Source of the DNA: Streptomyces albus subsp. chlorinus
Lineage (GTDB): Bacteria; Actinomycetota; Actinomycetes; Streptomycetales; Streptomycetaceae
Direction of reading: 5' to 3'
NCBI RefSeq assembly: GCF_013302895.1
Contig: NZ_VJOK01000001.1
Location: forward strand, 199,566 to 263,565
Length of the DNA: 64,000 nt
In this document: in pieces, positions 53,030-61,624 of the stretch
How the letters are laid out: each line of letters starts with the position of its first letter
Position numbering within the stretch: the stretch's first letter is position 1
Made by a program: the position numbers and the translations under genes
Notes under the pieces: generated by a model
The model's database searches: none
What the model was told of the DNA's origin: nothing
The model's input: only the letters and a program-made list of their open reading frames with translations

Positions 53030-53151
53030 GAGTGTCTCGGGTCTCGGGCAAGAGCCTTCGAGAGCCCGGCACGGTCCGGAGCACACGCCCTGAGGGAGTC
53101 GCCGCATAGGGTCGGGAGGGCACGGATCAGCAGGCGGCGAGGGAAGCGCGC

Positions 53152-54078
53152 ATGACGGCACCGGTGGGTTTCACGCTCGTTCAGCTCCGCTACTTCCTCG
53201 TCGCCGCCGAGCGCGGATCGATGACGGAGGCGGCGGCGGAGCTCCACATCGCGCAGTCCGCCGTGTCCGCGGCCGTCTACAACCTGGAACGCGACCTGCG
53301 CGTGCAGTTGTTCATCCGCCGCAGGGGCCGGGGGCTGACCCTCACACCGGCCGGGGAAAGGCTGCGGCAGCAGGCGCGGGAGTTGCTGTCCCGGGCCCGC
53401 GAGGTCGAACGGGAGGCCCGGGGGGACGGCGAGACCATTCGCGGTCCGGTGACCGTCGGCTGCTTCGTGACCCTGGCCCCGTACTACCTGCCGCCCCTGT
53501 TCGCCGCGTGCACCAGCCGCTACCCCGGCATCGAGATCGACGTGCTGGAGGCGGAGACGGGCCGGCTCGTCCAGGCCCTGGGCACGGGCCGCATCGACTT
53601 CGCCCTCACCTATGACCTCGGTCTGACGGCCGAGCCGGACCTGCACAGCGAGACGATCGCCCACGCCCCGGCCTATGTCATCGTCCCGGCGGACCACCCG
53701 CTGGCCGGGCAGGGCACCGTGGAACTGGCGGAGCTGGCCGCCGAGCCCCTCGTCCTCCTCGACCTGCCCCACAGCCGCGACTACTTCCGCTCGCTGGTGG
53801 CCACCACCGGCACCGCACCCGACGTCCGCTACCGCACCCAGAGCTATGAGACAGTCCGTTCCCTGGTGGCCCGGGGACTCGGGTTCTCCGTGCTGAACCA
53901 GCGGCCGGCGACGAGCCAGACCTACGGCGGCGGCGGGATCGCGGAACTGGAGCTGCGGGACGGCGGTCCTCCGCTCGAAGTCACGCTCACCTCCGTGAAG
54001 AGCATGACCCAGACCACGCGCGCCCGGGCCGTGATGGGCCTGCTGCGCGAGATCGCCGCCCGCTCCGCCGAAGGCTGA
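53152..54078 (+). CDS. LysR-family regulator
   Basis: The protein has 308 residues. The N-terminal winged HTH is 'TLVQLRYFLVAAERGSMTEA' and 'AELHIAQSAVSAAVYNLERD', followed by a periplasmic-binding-protein-like effector domain ('GPVTVGCFVTLAPYYLPPLF'). GAGGGAAG precedes ATG 53152. It lies downstream of and in the same direction as the monooxygenase-to-MHS operon, not divergent, but is the only nearby regulator and is the likely activator responding to the pathway substrate. Confidence 0.9.
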   Translation: MTAPVGFTLVQLRYFLVAAERGSMTEAAAELHIAQSAVSAAVYNLERDLRVQLFIRRRGRGLTLTPAGERLRQQARELLSRAREVEREARGDGETIRGPVTVGCFVTLAPYYLPPLFAACTSRYPGIEIDVLEAETGRLVQALGTGRIDFALTYDLGLTAEPDLHSETIAHAPAYVIVPADHPLAGQGTVELAELAAEPLVLLDLPHSRDYFRSLVATTGTAPDVRYRTQSYETVRSLVARGLGFSVLNQRPATSQTYGGGGIAELELRDGGPPLEVTLTSVKSMTQTTRARAVMGLLREIAARSAEG

Positions 54079-54149
54079 GCCCAGCCCCTCTCACGGGCGC
54101 ACGACGGGCCCTGGCAGGCGCACCCCCGCCGCGCTGGCGGACGGCCCGT

Positions 54150-54340
54150 GAAGGCCGTCGGCGGCGTGCTCGTCCCGTGGCCGATTTCTGCCCCCGGGCA
54201 GGCGAGGTCCTCGACCGGCACGGCATCCTGGTGATCCTCGACGAGGTGGCCACCGCCTACGGGCGCCCGGGCGAGTGGTCCGCCGCCCCGTCGATGCCAC
54301 CCCGGACACCGTCGTGACCGCCCCGCGAGCACGAGCCCGG
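54150..54340 (+). pseudogene. Fragment of a class III aminotransferase
   Basis: The plus strand encodes 'EVLDRHGILVILDEVATAYG' and 'RPGEWSA', matching the conserved cofactor-binding Asp-Glu-Val region of class III (ornithine/omega) aminotransferases. 'VDATPDTVVTA' follows in another frame. The rest of the enzyme, including the PLP lysine, is absent. It fills part of the 359-bp gap between the LysR and permease genes. Confidence 0.68.
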
Positions 54341-54437
54341 CCGGGGCCTTCCCGTCCGTCCTCCGGCACGGTCCCCGCACCGTCGCCGGTTCCGCACACG
54401 CCACTTCCTTCCCCCTCTCCCCTCCCAGGAGCTGCCC

Positions 54438-55925
54438 GTGACCAGCAGCCTGTCAGCCTCCCTCGACCCCGGTGCGCCCCGGACCACGCCCAGCCTGCAA
54501 CGCAGTCTGAGGCGTTTCGACATCACCGCCATGTCCGTCACCGCGGTCGTCTCCTTCGACACCGTCGGACAGATCGCCACCGGCGGCGGCGAGGCCGTCA
54601 CCTGGTCGGCGGTCCTCGCCCTGTTCTTCCTCGTCCCCTACGCCCTGCTGTTCGCCGAGACCGGCGCCGCCTTCCCGCAGGAAGGCGGTCCCTATGTGTG
54701 GGTCAAGCTCGCCCTCGGCCGCCCGGCAGCCGCGCTGACCACCCTGTTCTACTGGGTCACCAACCCCGTCTGGCTGGGCGGCTCCCTGGTGTTCCTCGCC
54801 GCGGAGAGCTGGGACGGCTTCGTTTTCCACCTGGGCTCGGGCACCTTCGCCGACTACGCTTTCAAGCTGCTGTTCATCTGGGCCGCCATCCTCACCGCCA
54901 TCGTCTCCTTGCGGCGCGGCAAGTGGATCACCACGGCAGGCGCCGCGGTCAAGGTCCTCGCTCTGGGACTGTTCACCCTCACCGCCGTCCTCTACGGAGC
55001 CGAACACGGCTTCGCGGGGCTGGCCGACGCCCACTTCGCCCCGACAACCGCCGGTTTCCTCGCCCTCGTGCCGATCCTGCTGTTCGCCTACGTCGGCTTC
55101 GAGGGCCCGAACGCCGCGGGCGAGGAGATGCACAGCCCGCAGCGCGACGTGCCCGTGGCGCTCGGACGCTCCTCCGCCGTCGCGGCCTGCTGCTATCTGC
55201 TGCCCGTCCTCGCGCTCCTGGCCGTCGTACCGCCCGGCAAGCTCACCGGAATCGGCGGCTTCATGGAAGGCGCACGCCTCGTCTTCGGCGTCTACGGCGG
55301 CGCGTCGACGTCCGTCCTCACCCTTACCGCCGTCATGTTCGTCTTCGCCCTCCTCACCCAGGGCAGCGCGTGGATGATCGTCAGCGACCGCATGCAGGCC
55401 ATGGCGGCTGCCGACGGCGGCTTCTTCACCCGCCGGCTCGGCGTCTTCCATCCCGGACTCGGTACGCCGGTGCGCACCAACCTTCTCTCCGGGGCGGTGG
55501 CCACGGCTTTCATGCTGGTCGCCATGCAGCTCGCGGACGGTGACGCGGGGGCCGTGTTCGCCGTGGTGCTGACCGTCGCGGTCACCACCTTGCTGCTGTC
55601 GTACCTGGTGACAGTCCCCGCACTTGTCGTGCTCCGGCTGCGCAGGCCCGATGTCACACGGCCCTACCGGGTGCCCGGCGGGCGGCGCGGCTTCCTGGCG
55701 TGTGCGGCGCTGGTCTACGCCTGGATCCTTGTCGGGTCCTGGTCGGCGCTCTTCCCCGGAGTCCTGGACGAGCTTTTCGGTGTCACCTACGACTTCCAGG
55801 AAACCTGGGGCGTCTCCCGTGCCTTGTTCGAGACGTTCACGCTCGGCACCGTCGCCGTTCTGCTGCTCGTCGGGATAGTCGGAGCGCGAGGTCTCCGCGA
55901 GAAGGTGGACCGTGGCACCGGGTGA
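54438..55925 (+). CDS. APC-superfamily amino-acid/amine permease
   Basis: This 495-residue protein has about 12 hydrophobic segments. 'ITAMSVTAVVSFDTVGQIAT' at the start, 'TGAAFPQEGGPYVWVKLALG' (conserved TM3 loop) and 'LFAYVGFEGPNAAGEEMHSP' are typical of APC permeases. CAGGAG precedes GTG 54438. It probably imports amino acids or amines as a companion to the catabolic operon upstream. The class III aminotransferase relic directly before it suggests that an amine-utilisation pair once existed here. Confidence 0.9.
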   Translation: MTSSLSASLDPGAPRTTPSLQRSLRRFDITAMSVTAVVSFDTVGQIATGGGEAVTWSAVLALFFLVPYALLFAETGAAFPQEGGPYVWVKLALGRPAAALTTLFYWVTNPVWLGGSLVFLAAESWDGFVFHLGSGTFADYAFKLLFIWAAILTAIVSLRRGKWITTAGAAVKVLALGLFTLTAVLYGAEHGFAGLADAHFAPTTAGFLALVPILLFAYVGFEGPNAAGEEMHSPQRDVPVALGRSSAVAACCYLLPVLALLAVVPPGKLTGIGGFMEGARLVFGVYGGASTSVLTLTAVMFVFALLTQGSAWMIVSDRMQAMAAADGGFFTRRLGVFHPGLGTPVRTNLLSGAVATAFMLVAMQLADGDAGAVFAVVLTVAVTTLLLSYLVTVPALVVLRLRRPDVTRPYRVPGGRRGFLACAALVYAWILVGSWSALFPGVLDELFGVTYDFQETWGVSRALFETFTLGTVAVLLLVGIVGARGLREKVDRGTG

Positions 55926-56030
55926 GCCGCCGGACGGCCGCGGCTGAGTGAGCAGCCGGACGGCCGCGGACGCCGGTTCCCGGACGTCGTCGGCCGCGCC
56001 CCGGTCCCGTCCGTCCTCACGGTGCGCCGC

Positions 56031-56067
56031 CGGTGGCGGGCGCTTCGACCGGAAGCGCCCGCCACCG
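56031..56067. terminator. Bidirectional 16-bp hairpin
   Basis: Arms 56031-56046 and 56052-56067 pair perfectly around 5 bases (core GGTGGCGGGCGCTTC). It lies between the convergent permease and small acidic protein genes. Short duplications flank it (gccggacggccgcgg twice at 55927-55970; cgcgccgtcacgag twice at 56076-56108). Confidence 0.85.
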
Positions 56068-56138
56068 ATGCACCGCGCCGTCACGAGCGCTCACCGCGCC
56101 GTCACGAGTGCGGCCGCTGCCGGCCGAGGAGGGGCCCG

Positions 56139-56315
56139 TCACTCGTCCGGTTCGCCGTAAGCCTGGTCCTGCGCCTCCTTGTCCGGCTTGAGGGCATCAC
56201 CCGCTTCCCCGGTCCTGTTCTCCTCGTCCCTCTCCCCGACGGAAGTGAGCGCCTCACGCGCTTCCTCCACCGTCTCCTCTGCCGCCGTACGCGGCTTCTC
56301 GTCGTCCCTGCCCAT
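56139..56315 (-). CDS. Small acidic hypothetical protein, 58 aa
   Basis: The protein reads 'MGRDDEKPRTAAEETVEEAR ... GDALKPDKEAQDQAYGEPDE'. It is highly charged, acidic and probably disordered, with no transmembrane segment. AAAGGAG lies seven bases before the ATG at 56315, which fixes the start; an ATG two codons upstream is too close to that site. It is reminiscent of small stress-type proteins, but no family is assigned. Confidence 0.7.
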   Translation of the reverse strand: MGRDDEKPRTAAEETVEEAREALTSVGERDEENRTGEAGDALKPDKEAQDQAYGEPDE

Positions 56316-56598
56316 GCACATGCTCCTTTCCGGTGCGGACACCCCGGACCTTCCGACGCCCCGAGCGGAGCCGGAAGCCGCCCCGCCGTCGGCGCGCGGG
56401 TTTTCCTCCGCACGGGATCAGCGGCTCCCCGCGGCCCCGGCCGCCCGGTGCGGCCCCTCACCTGTCGGTTCCCGCTGTAGCCGGTCGGCGCACTCCGAAA
56501 CCTCGGCAGCGTCACCGGGGCGGCGGCCTCTGTGACGGGGCTCACTGCGTCACCCGCTGGGGGGCAGCGTTCCCGTACGAACTCTTAGTCTCGATCCC
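56316..56598. promoter_or_regulatory. Divergent spacer, small protein / AraC regulator
   Basis: 283 bp with no gene. It should hold promoters for both flanking genes. Nothing more specific was found. Confidence 0.35.
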
Positions 56599-57489
56599 AT
56601 GGTGTTCGACTCCGCCCATTTCGATCTTCAGCCCTACACCGGCTTCGACATGAGCCGTTACGTCCGACGCACCCACTGCAGTTGGGAGGACGCCGGATGG
56701 CAGTCGCTGCTCGTGCAGCGGTTCGAGCACGTGCCGCTGGTCGAGTACATGGAGCTGCCGGCTGCCGCGGACCTGCACCTCGTGCTGCCGGTGGCGGGCC
56801 GGGCCGTGATGGAGACCCGGACCGGCGGCCGGTGGAGGCGCCACATCTGGACGCCGGGGAAGCTGGAGCTGGGTGTGCCGGACCGGCCGGCCCTCCGCCG
56901 CTACCAGGCGGACGGACCGCTGGGCAGCGTCCAGATCCACATCCCGCGCGGCCTCGTAGAGCGGACGGCGGAACGGATGGGCGGGGCTCCGGTGGACTAC
57001 GAGAGCATGGCGGCATCGGTCGCCGCGGGCGACCCGCTGCTGGAGGAGGCCGTCCGTTCCATCGGAGCCGCGGACGAGATCGGCGACCTGTACGCCGAGT
57101 CCGCCGCCGCCTTCCTGGCGGCTCATCTGCTCACCCGGCACGCCCGGGTGCGGGAGAGGCGGGAACCGGTGCGGGAGGACTCGCGCGTCCGCGCCGCGAT
57201 CGCGCTCATGCACGACCGGCTGGCCGAACCCCTCACCCTCTCCGACATCGCGGACGGGGTGTATCTCAGCGTCTTCCACCTCGTCCGCGTGTTCAGTCAG
57301 GCGACAGGAGAGACGCCCCACCGGTTCCTGACCAGGTTGCGGATCGAGAAGGCGCAGCGCCTGCTGCGGGAAACCGACCTCACGGTCACCCAGATCGCGC
57401 CGCTGTGCGGTTTCGCCAGTCCTCAGTCCCTGTCGACCGCCTTTCTGCGCCACACCGGAGTCCGGCCGTCGGCGTATCGCAATTCCTGA
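56599..57489 (+). CDS. AraC-family regulator
   Basis: This 296-residue protein has an N-terminal cupin-like sensor ('FEHVPLVEYMELPAAADLHL', 'LGSVQIHIPRGLVERTAERM') and a C-terminal double-HTH AraC domain ('PLTLSDIADGVYLSVFHLVR', 'PHRFLTRLRIEKAQRLLRET', 'FASPQSLSTAFLRHTGVRPS'). It is followed by the epoxide hydrolase gene 60 bp downstream on the same strand, so an operon or direct regulation is likely. Confidence 0.9.
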   Translation: MVFDSAHFDLQPYTGFDMSRYVRRTHCSWEDAGWQSLLVQRFEHVPLVEYMELPAAADLHLVLPVAGRAVMETRTGGRWRRHIWTPGKLELGVPDRPALRRYQADGPLGSVQIHIPRGLVERTAERMGGAPVDYESMAASVAAGDPLLEEAVRSIGAADEIGDLYAESAAAFLAAHLLTRHARVRERREPVREDSRVRAAIALMHDRLAEPLTLSDIADGVYLSVFHLVRVFSQATGETPHRFLTRLRIEKAQRLLRETDLTVTQIAPLCGFASPQSLSTAFLRHTGVRPSAYRNS

Positions 57490-57549
57490 CCACCGACACG
57501 GCAATCACGGGTCTGGGCCCGCCAGACGGCCGTGCCTAGGGTTTCGTCC

Positions 57550-58749
57550 ATGTCCGCGAGCCCGGCGCCGACTCCCGAGGTCGAGCCCTTCCCCCTGCAC
57601 GTCCCCGACCGCGAACTGACGGACCTGCGTGTCCGTCTCGGCAACGTCCGGCTTCCCGAACCCGAGACGGTGCCGGACGCGACGCAGGGCATCGGGCTGG
57701 CCCGGCTGACGGAGCTGCTGGACACGTGGCGGCAGCACGACTGGCGGGCCCGCGAGAAGCACTGGAACGCGTACCCGCACTACCGCGCGCGCGTCGACGG
57801 CCTGCGTATCGGCTTCTGGCACGTGCGCTCGCCCGAACCCACGGCACTGCCCTTGCTGCTGACCCACGGCTGGCCTGGTTCCATGCTCGAATTCGCGGAC
57901 GTCCTCGGGCCGCTCAGCGACCCGGTGGCGCACGGCGGTTCCGCCAAGGACGCCTTCCACGTCGTCGTGCCGTCGCTGCCGGGGTTCGGGTTCAGCGAGC
58001 CGCCGCGCGAGCGCGGCTGGAACCCCGGCCGCACGGCGCGTGCGTGGGCCGAGCTGATGACCGCGCTCGGCTACGAGCGGTTCGGCGCACACGGCGGGGA
58101 CTGGGGCTCGTTCATCAGCACCGAACTGGCACTCCAGGTGCCCGAACGGGTCGCGGGACTGCACCTGACGATGCCTCTCGCCTCTCCCCTGCCCGAGGAC
58201 CGGACCTCGCCCGACCCGGTGGAGCAGCGCATCCTGGAACGGCGCGACACCCATCTCATGGACGGTTACGGCTTCGGGCTGATCATGAGCACCCGGCCCC
58301 AAACGCTCGGCTACTCCCTGCTCGACTCGCCCGCCGGCCTGGCGGCGTGGCTCGGTGAGAAGTTCGACGCCTACTCCGACTCCCGGCCGCAGGCCGGTGG
58401 CGGGGTCGATGTGTCGCAGCAGGTGGACCACGCCGCCCTGTACTGGCTGACCCGGACCGGCGCCTCCAGTGCGCGCTGGTACTGGGAGGCCGCCCGGTGG
58501 GTTCCCCGCGGCGCCGAGGAGGAGAACGCACGACCGGTGACGGTGCCCACTGCCTGCTCCCTGTTCCCCGCCGAACCATGGCCGACAGCCAGACGCTGGG
58601 CCGAGCGCCGCTACCTGGACCTGAGGTGGTGGCACGAGATGGACCGGGGCGGGCACTTCCCCGGGCTGGAACAACCGGAACTCCTGGTCTCCGAGATCAG
58701 GGCCGCGTTCCAGCACGCTCGCCCCGGTTCCGGCGACCGCGTCCGGTGA
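57550..58749 (+). CDS. Epoxide hydrolase (EHN-type)
   Basis: This 399-residue protein has the N-terminal EHN domain ('FPLHVPDRELTDLRVRLGNV', 'WRAREKHWNAYPHYRARVDG') and an alpha/beta hydrolase domain: oxyanion motif 'LLTHGWPGSMLEF', nucleophile Asp in 'FGAHGGDWGSFISTELALQV' and catalytic His in 'DRGGHFPGLEQPELL'. It opens epoxides to diols, as in juvenile-hormone or microsomal-type enzymes. ATG 57550 is used; an earlier GTG at 57532 is possible. Confidence 0.92.
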   Translation: MSASPAPTPEVEPFPLHVPDRELTDLRVRLGNVRLPEPETVPDATQGIGLARLTELLDTWRQHDWRAREKHWNAYPHYRARVDGLRIGFWHVRSPEPTALPLLLTHGWPGSMLEFADVLGPLSDPVAHGGSAKDAFHVVVPSLPGFGFSEPPRERGWNPGRTARAWAELMTALGYERFGAHGGDWGSFISTELALQVPERVAGLHLTMPLASPLPEDRTSPDPVEQRILERRDTHLMDGYGFGLIMSTRPQTLGYSLLDSPAGLAAWLGEKFDAYSDSRPQAGGGVDVSQQVDHAALYWLTRTGASSARWYWEAARWVPRGAEEENARPVTVPTACSLFPAEPWPTARRWAERRYLDLRWWHEMDRGGHFPGLEQPELLVSEIRAAFQHARPGSGDRVR

Positions 58750-58817
58750 GCGGCTGACGACCGCGTCCGGTGCGGCTGACGGGTGCTCAGCGGCCGGGTG
58801 CGTCGCGTCCTCGTCGG

Positions 58818-59393
58818 TCACGCGTCGAAATCGTGGTCACCGTATTCGACATAACCACGGTCGATCAGCTCGTCCACCAGCTCGTCCTCGTCGAGGTCGT
58901 CGAGGCCGGAAAGATCTTCGAGGGGGCCGTCGCCCAGCAGCACGTAGTCGCCGTCCTGCGCGACCTCGCCCACCAGGGGCGGAACGGGCACGCTGTCCCA
59001 GTCCACGACGACCTCGGTCACGTCCGCGACATCACCGGCGAATATCCCCTCGGCGAGCTTCTGTCTCGCCTTTCGAGGGTCCTCGGCAGCGGTGGCATGG
59101 CCGGTCGGCTTGCCCGGCCCGTCGAAGGTGATGTCCGGATAGCCGTCGATCCGGAGCGTGATGAAGGGGTGAAGGTCGATCGAGGCTGTGCGTTCCCCCC
59201 GCTGATACACGTCCAGGGCCAGATCGGCACCACTGCTGTAGCCGAACAGCAGCCACACGTTGCTGGACTCATCGAGTTCGGAGTCCAGAGCGGCCACGGC
59301 TTCGTCGAGACTGCCGCAGATGTAGTGCGCGTCCTTCCTGGCCGCGCCAGGAGACACACCGAACCTCAGGTCATAGAAGCTCTTCGGAACCAT
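58818..59393 (-). CDS. Hypothetical protein, 191 aa
   Basis: This acidic soluble protein ('MVPKSFYDLRFGVSPGAARK', 'SLDEAVAALDSELDESSNVW') ends in a strongly acidic tail ('GLDDLDEDELVDELIDRGYV'). ATG 59393 is chosen because the upstream in-frame sequence is Pro/Arg-rich and unlike protein. It is reminiscent of immunity-type or SMI1-like small proteins in composition only; no family is recognised and no toxin gene lies next to it. Confidence 0.72.
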   Translation of the reverse strand: MVPKSFYDLRFGVSPGAARKDAHYICGSLDEAVAALDSELDESSNVWLLFGYSSGADLALDVYQRGERTASIDLHPFITLRIDGYPDITFDGPGKPTGHATAAEDPRKARQKLAEGIFAGDVADVTEVVVDWDSVPVPPLVGEVAQDGDYVLLGDGPLEDLSGLDDLDEDELVDELIDRGYVEYGDHDFDA

Positions 59394-59741
59394 GCGCGGA
59401 ACCCTATCCGGGGGGACCGACAGCCGGCGGCCGTCGCCGTACCCACACGAGGGGGGCGGTGGTGAGCCGGTACGACAGCCCGATGGCATGCCGCTTCGCC
59501 GAGGTCAGTGCTTCGGCGTCTTCGGCGTGCAACCGTGGGATGCCGCTGACTGTTTCGTGAAGGCTCCGAGTGCGGACCGCTGGTAGGCGGCCTCGCCACG
59601 GGAGGGGGTGTCAAAGGTGTCCGCCAGGTCCGGGCGGACGATGGTGAAGAACGCCGGCGTGCTGTCCCCGGGGCAGGAGGCGGTGCGCCAGTAACCGCCG
59701 CGCGGGAGTTCGCCTTCCAGCCCCTTCCCCGGAGGCGGTCC

Positions 59742-59783
59742 GGTCCCGATCCCGGTTCCGGTTCCGGTTCCGGTTCCGGTTGC
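59742..59783 (-). repeat. Hexanucleotide GGTTCC repeat
   Basis: Four exact ggttcc units (59754-59777) with degenerate flanks encode an alternating Gly-Thr stretch ('TGTGTGTGTG'). The length is in multiples of six, so slippage keeps frame. Confidence 0.9.
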
Positions 59784-60545
59784 CCGTTCGTGTGCCAGCC
59801 GCTCCGTCGCGTACGCACCGTAATACGCGTTCAGGTCGTAGTGGGCCGAGTGCACGAGTTCCTCGTCCCCCTCTTCGTTCCGGTGGGTACGGCCGTCACC
59901 GAGCACGCACTTCTCCAGCGGGGCGATGCCGTCGCGGCGGCTTTCCCAGGCGTGCGTGACAGTGCCCCGACGGCCGGGGAGCCCGGCGCAGGTGCCGGTG
60001 GCGGAGTGAACAGGCGTGCTCTCGACATCGGTCACGGGGAGGCCGACGGTGCGCAGCGGTTTTCCCAGGTGGGCACCGCAGCCCCATTTCCGGGACGCCT
60101 TGCCGGCCGTGGCGGTCGCGATACGGGCGTGCCGGAGCCGGACCTTGGGATCGTCGTAGCCGGCCTCGTCCTCCTCGGTCGCCACCGTCACCAGCAGGTC
60201 GGGGCGTCCCTTGGCGCAGGTGAGCAGAATCGTGGTGGCGCCCTCGGCGCGGGTGCCGAACTCGTAGTCGGCACCCGTGCTGTTGAAGACTCCCTTCCAG
60301 CCCCGGTCCAGCGGCACCGGAGGGTACTGGCCTCTCACGCTTCCGGCATGCTCCGCGCTCCATGCGGGAGTCCGCGAGAAGGAACCGCCGCAGTTCCCTC
60401 TCCGGCAGCAGACCCGCACATGCCCGGCCCAACTGCTTTCGGTTTTCGGCCAGTTGCCGCTCGCGACCGTGGTGAACCGTCGCCGCGGCAACGGCACATC
60501 CCGCGACGCCGACCACCAGAGCCACCGCGAGAGCGACCCCACGTC

Positions 60546-60591
60546 GTCCCCAGCGCTGCCGTATCCGGGTCCCCAGCGCTGCCGTATCCGG
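60546..60591. repeat. 23-bp exact tandem duplication
   Basis: Units 60546-60568 and 60569-60591 are identical (gtccccagcgctgccgtatc...). Not a multiple of three, so it frameshifts the host gene close to its start. Confidence 0.95.
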
Positions 60592-60695
60592 CGCACGGCT
60601 TCCCCCTTTTACACACCCCGCGCAGCTCAAGGACGCTATCAAACGGTCGCTCCGCGGTGATCGCGCACTCGTACGCCGCCGGGCCTGCGCGCGGG

Positions 60696-61574
60696 TCACG
60701 GTAGGTCCTGCCCGGAGTGCCGGCCGTCGGCCCAGTTCCGCAGGAGCCGCCAGAGCTCCGCCGGGGCCTCTTCCGCAACGAAGTGACCCGAACCGGGCAC
60801 GACCGCAGTGGTGAGCTGGGTGATGCCGGCGCCGTGGAAGCCTTCGGCGTACGCGCCGATGTCACCGCCGCTGTGTTCGCCGCGCACGTAGAGCAGCGGG
60901 GTGGCGACGGGCTGGGAGGCGCCGTACGCGGCGTTGTGCCGGGCGTCCTCGGGGAAGGCGCGGTAGAGGTCGAATCCGGCCGTCAGCGCCGCGTCGCTCC
61001 CGTAGGCGGCGGCGTACGCGGCGCGTGCCTGCGGGGTGATCCTGGCGTGGTCGACGGTCAGGATGTCGAAGAAGTGGTCGAAATAGACGGCCTGCCGCCC
61101 TCGTGTCAGGGTCTCGGGGAGCCCGGGGGTCGCATGGAATCCGAAGTGCCACACGGAGGGGTTGCGGACGACCGCTTCCCACGGCGGCACACCCGGTACG
61201 ACGACGTCCAGGATCGCGACCCGGGCCACGTCCCGGTAGCGGCGCAGGTAGGAGTAGGCGGCCATGCCGCCGGCGTCGTGGCCGACCAGGGTGGCCCCCC
61301 TCAGCCCCATCGCCGTGACCAACTCGTGCACGAGGTCGGCGACATGGCTCTTCGTGCCGTCGCTCGTGGTGGTGGATTCACCGATCCCGGGGAGGTCGAC
61401 GGCGACGGCGCGGGCCTCCGGCGCGGCGTGGCGCATGACGCCCTGCCACGCCCGCCATGACTGGGGCCAGCCGTGCAGGAAGAGAAAGGGCCGGCCGTGC
61501 GGGTCGCCCGCCTCGGCGATGTGCAGCGAACCGTCGCCGACCGGGATGTGACTGTGCCGGAACTCCATAGACAT
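60696..61574 (-). CDS. Alpha/beta hydrolase (epoxide-hydrolase/haloalkane-dehalogenase-like)
   Basis: The protein has 292 residues. 'FLFLHGWPQSWRAWQGVM' (oxyanion), 'AVDLPGIGESTT', nucleophile Asp in 'ATLVGHDAGGMAAYSYLRRY' (Gly-His-Asp-Ala-Gly) and catalytic His in 'VVPGSGHFVAEEAPAELW' indicate an Asp-nucleophile hydrolase. It is divergent from a MarR regulator over a 50-bp spacer with a palindrome, so expression is probably inducible by its substrate. ATG 61574 or the in-frame ATG 61568 may be used. Confidence 0.9.
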   Translation of the reverse strand: MSMEFRHSHIPVGDGSLHIAEAGDPHGRPFLFLHGWPQSWRAWQGVMRHAAPEARAVAVDLPGIGESTTTSDGTKSHVADLVHELVTAMGLRGATLVGHDAGGMAAYSYLRRYRDVARVAILDVVVPGVPPWEAVVRNPSVWHFGFHATPGLPETLTRGRQAVYFDHFFDILTVDHARITPQARAAYAAAYGSDAALTAGFDLYRAFPEDARHNAAYGASQPVATPLLYVRGEHSGGDIGAYAEGFHGAGITQLTTAVVPGSGHFVAEEAPAELWRLLRNWADGRHSGQDLP

Positions 61575-61592
61575 GGATCAGGTGTATCAGCT

Positions 61593-61607
61593 GACATGAA
61601 TCATGTC
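61593..61607. promoter_or_regulatory. MarR-type palindrome
   Basis: GACATG (61593-61598) AAT CATGTC (61602-61607), a perfect inverted repeat in the 50-bp A/T-rich spacer between the hydrolase and MarR genes. Confidence 0.65.
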
Positions 61608-61624
61608 GACCGACTGGCTATCGT

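Larger units (their letters stand above)
59505..60596 (-). pseudogene. Membrane-anchored hypothetical protein with 23-bp duplication and compensating frameshift
   Basis: GTG 60596 follows AAAAGGGGGAAGCC, an excellent site, and encodes 'VRRIRQRWG'. A 23-bp tandem duplication (60546-60591) then shifts the frame, so the expected transmembrane segment ('RGVALAVALVVGVAGCAVAA' and 'LPERELRRFLLADSRMERGA') is in another frame. Near 60360 a second shift restores the first frame, and 'GWKGVFNSTGADYEFGTRAE ... CAKGRPDLLVTVATEEDEAG' follows to 59505. The whole frame is open (363 codons), but residues about 15-85 are scrambled. The C-terminal domain, possibly extracellular, is unrecognised and contains a Gly-Thr repeat. 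Confidence 0.75.
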
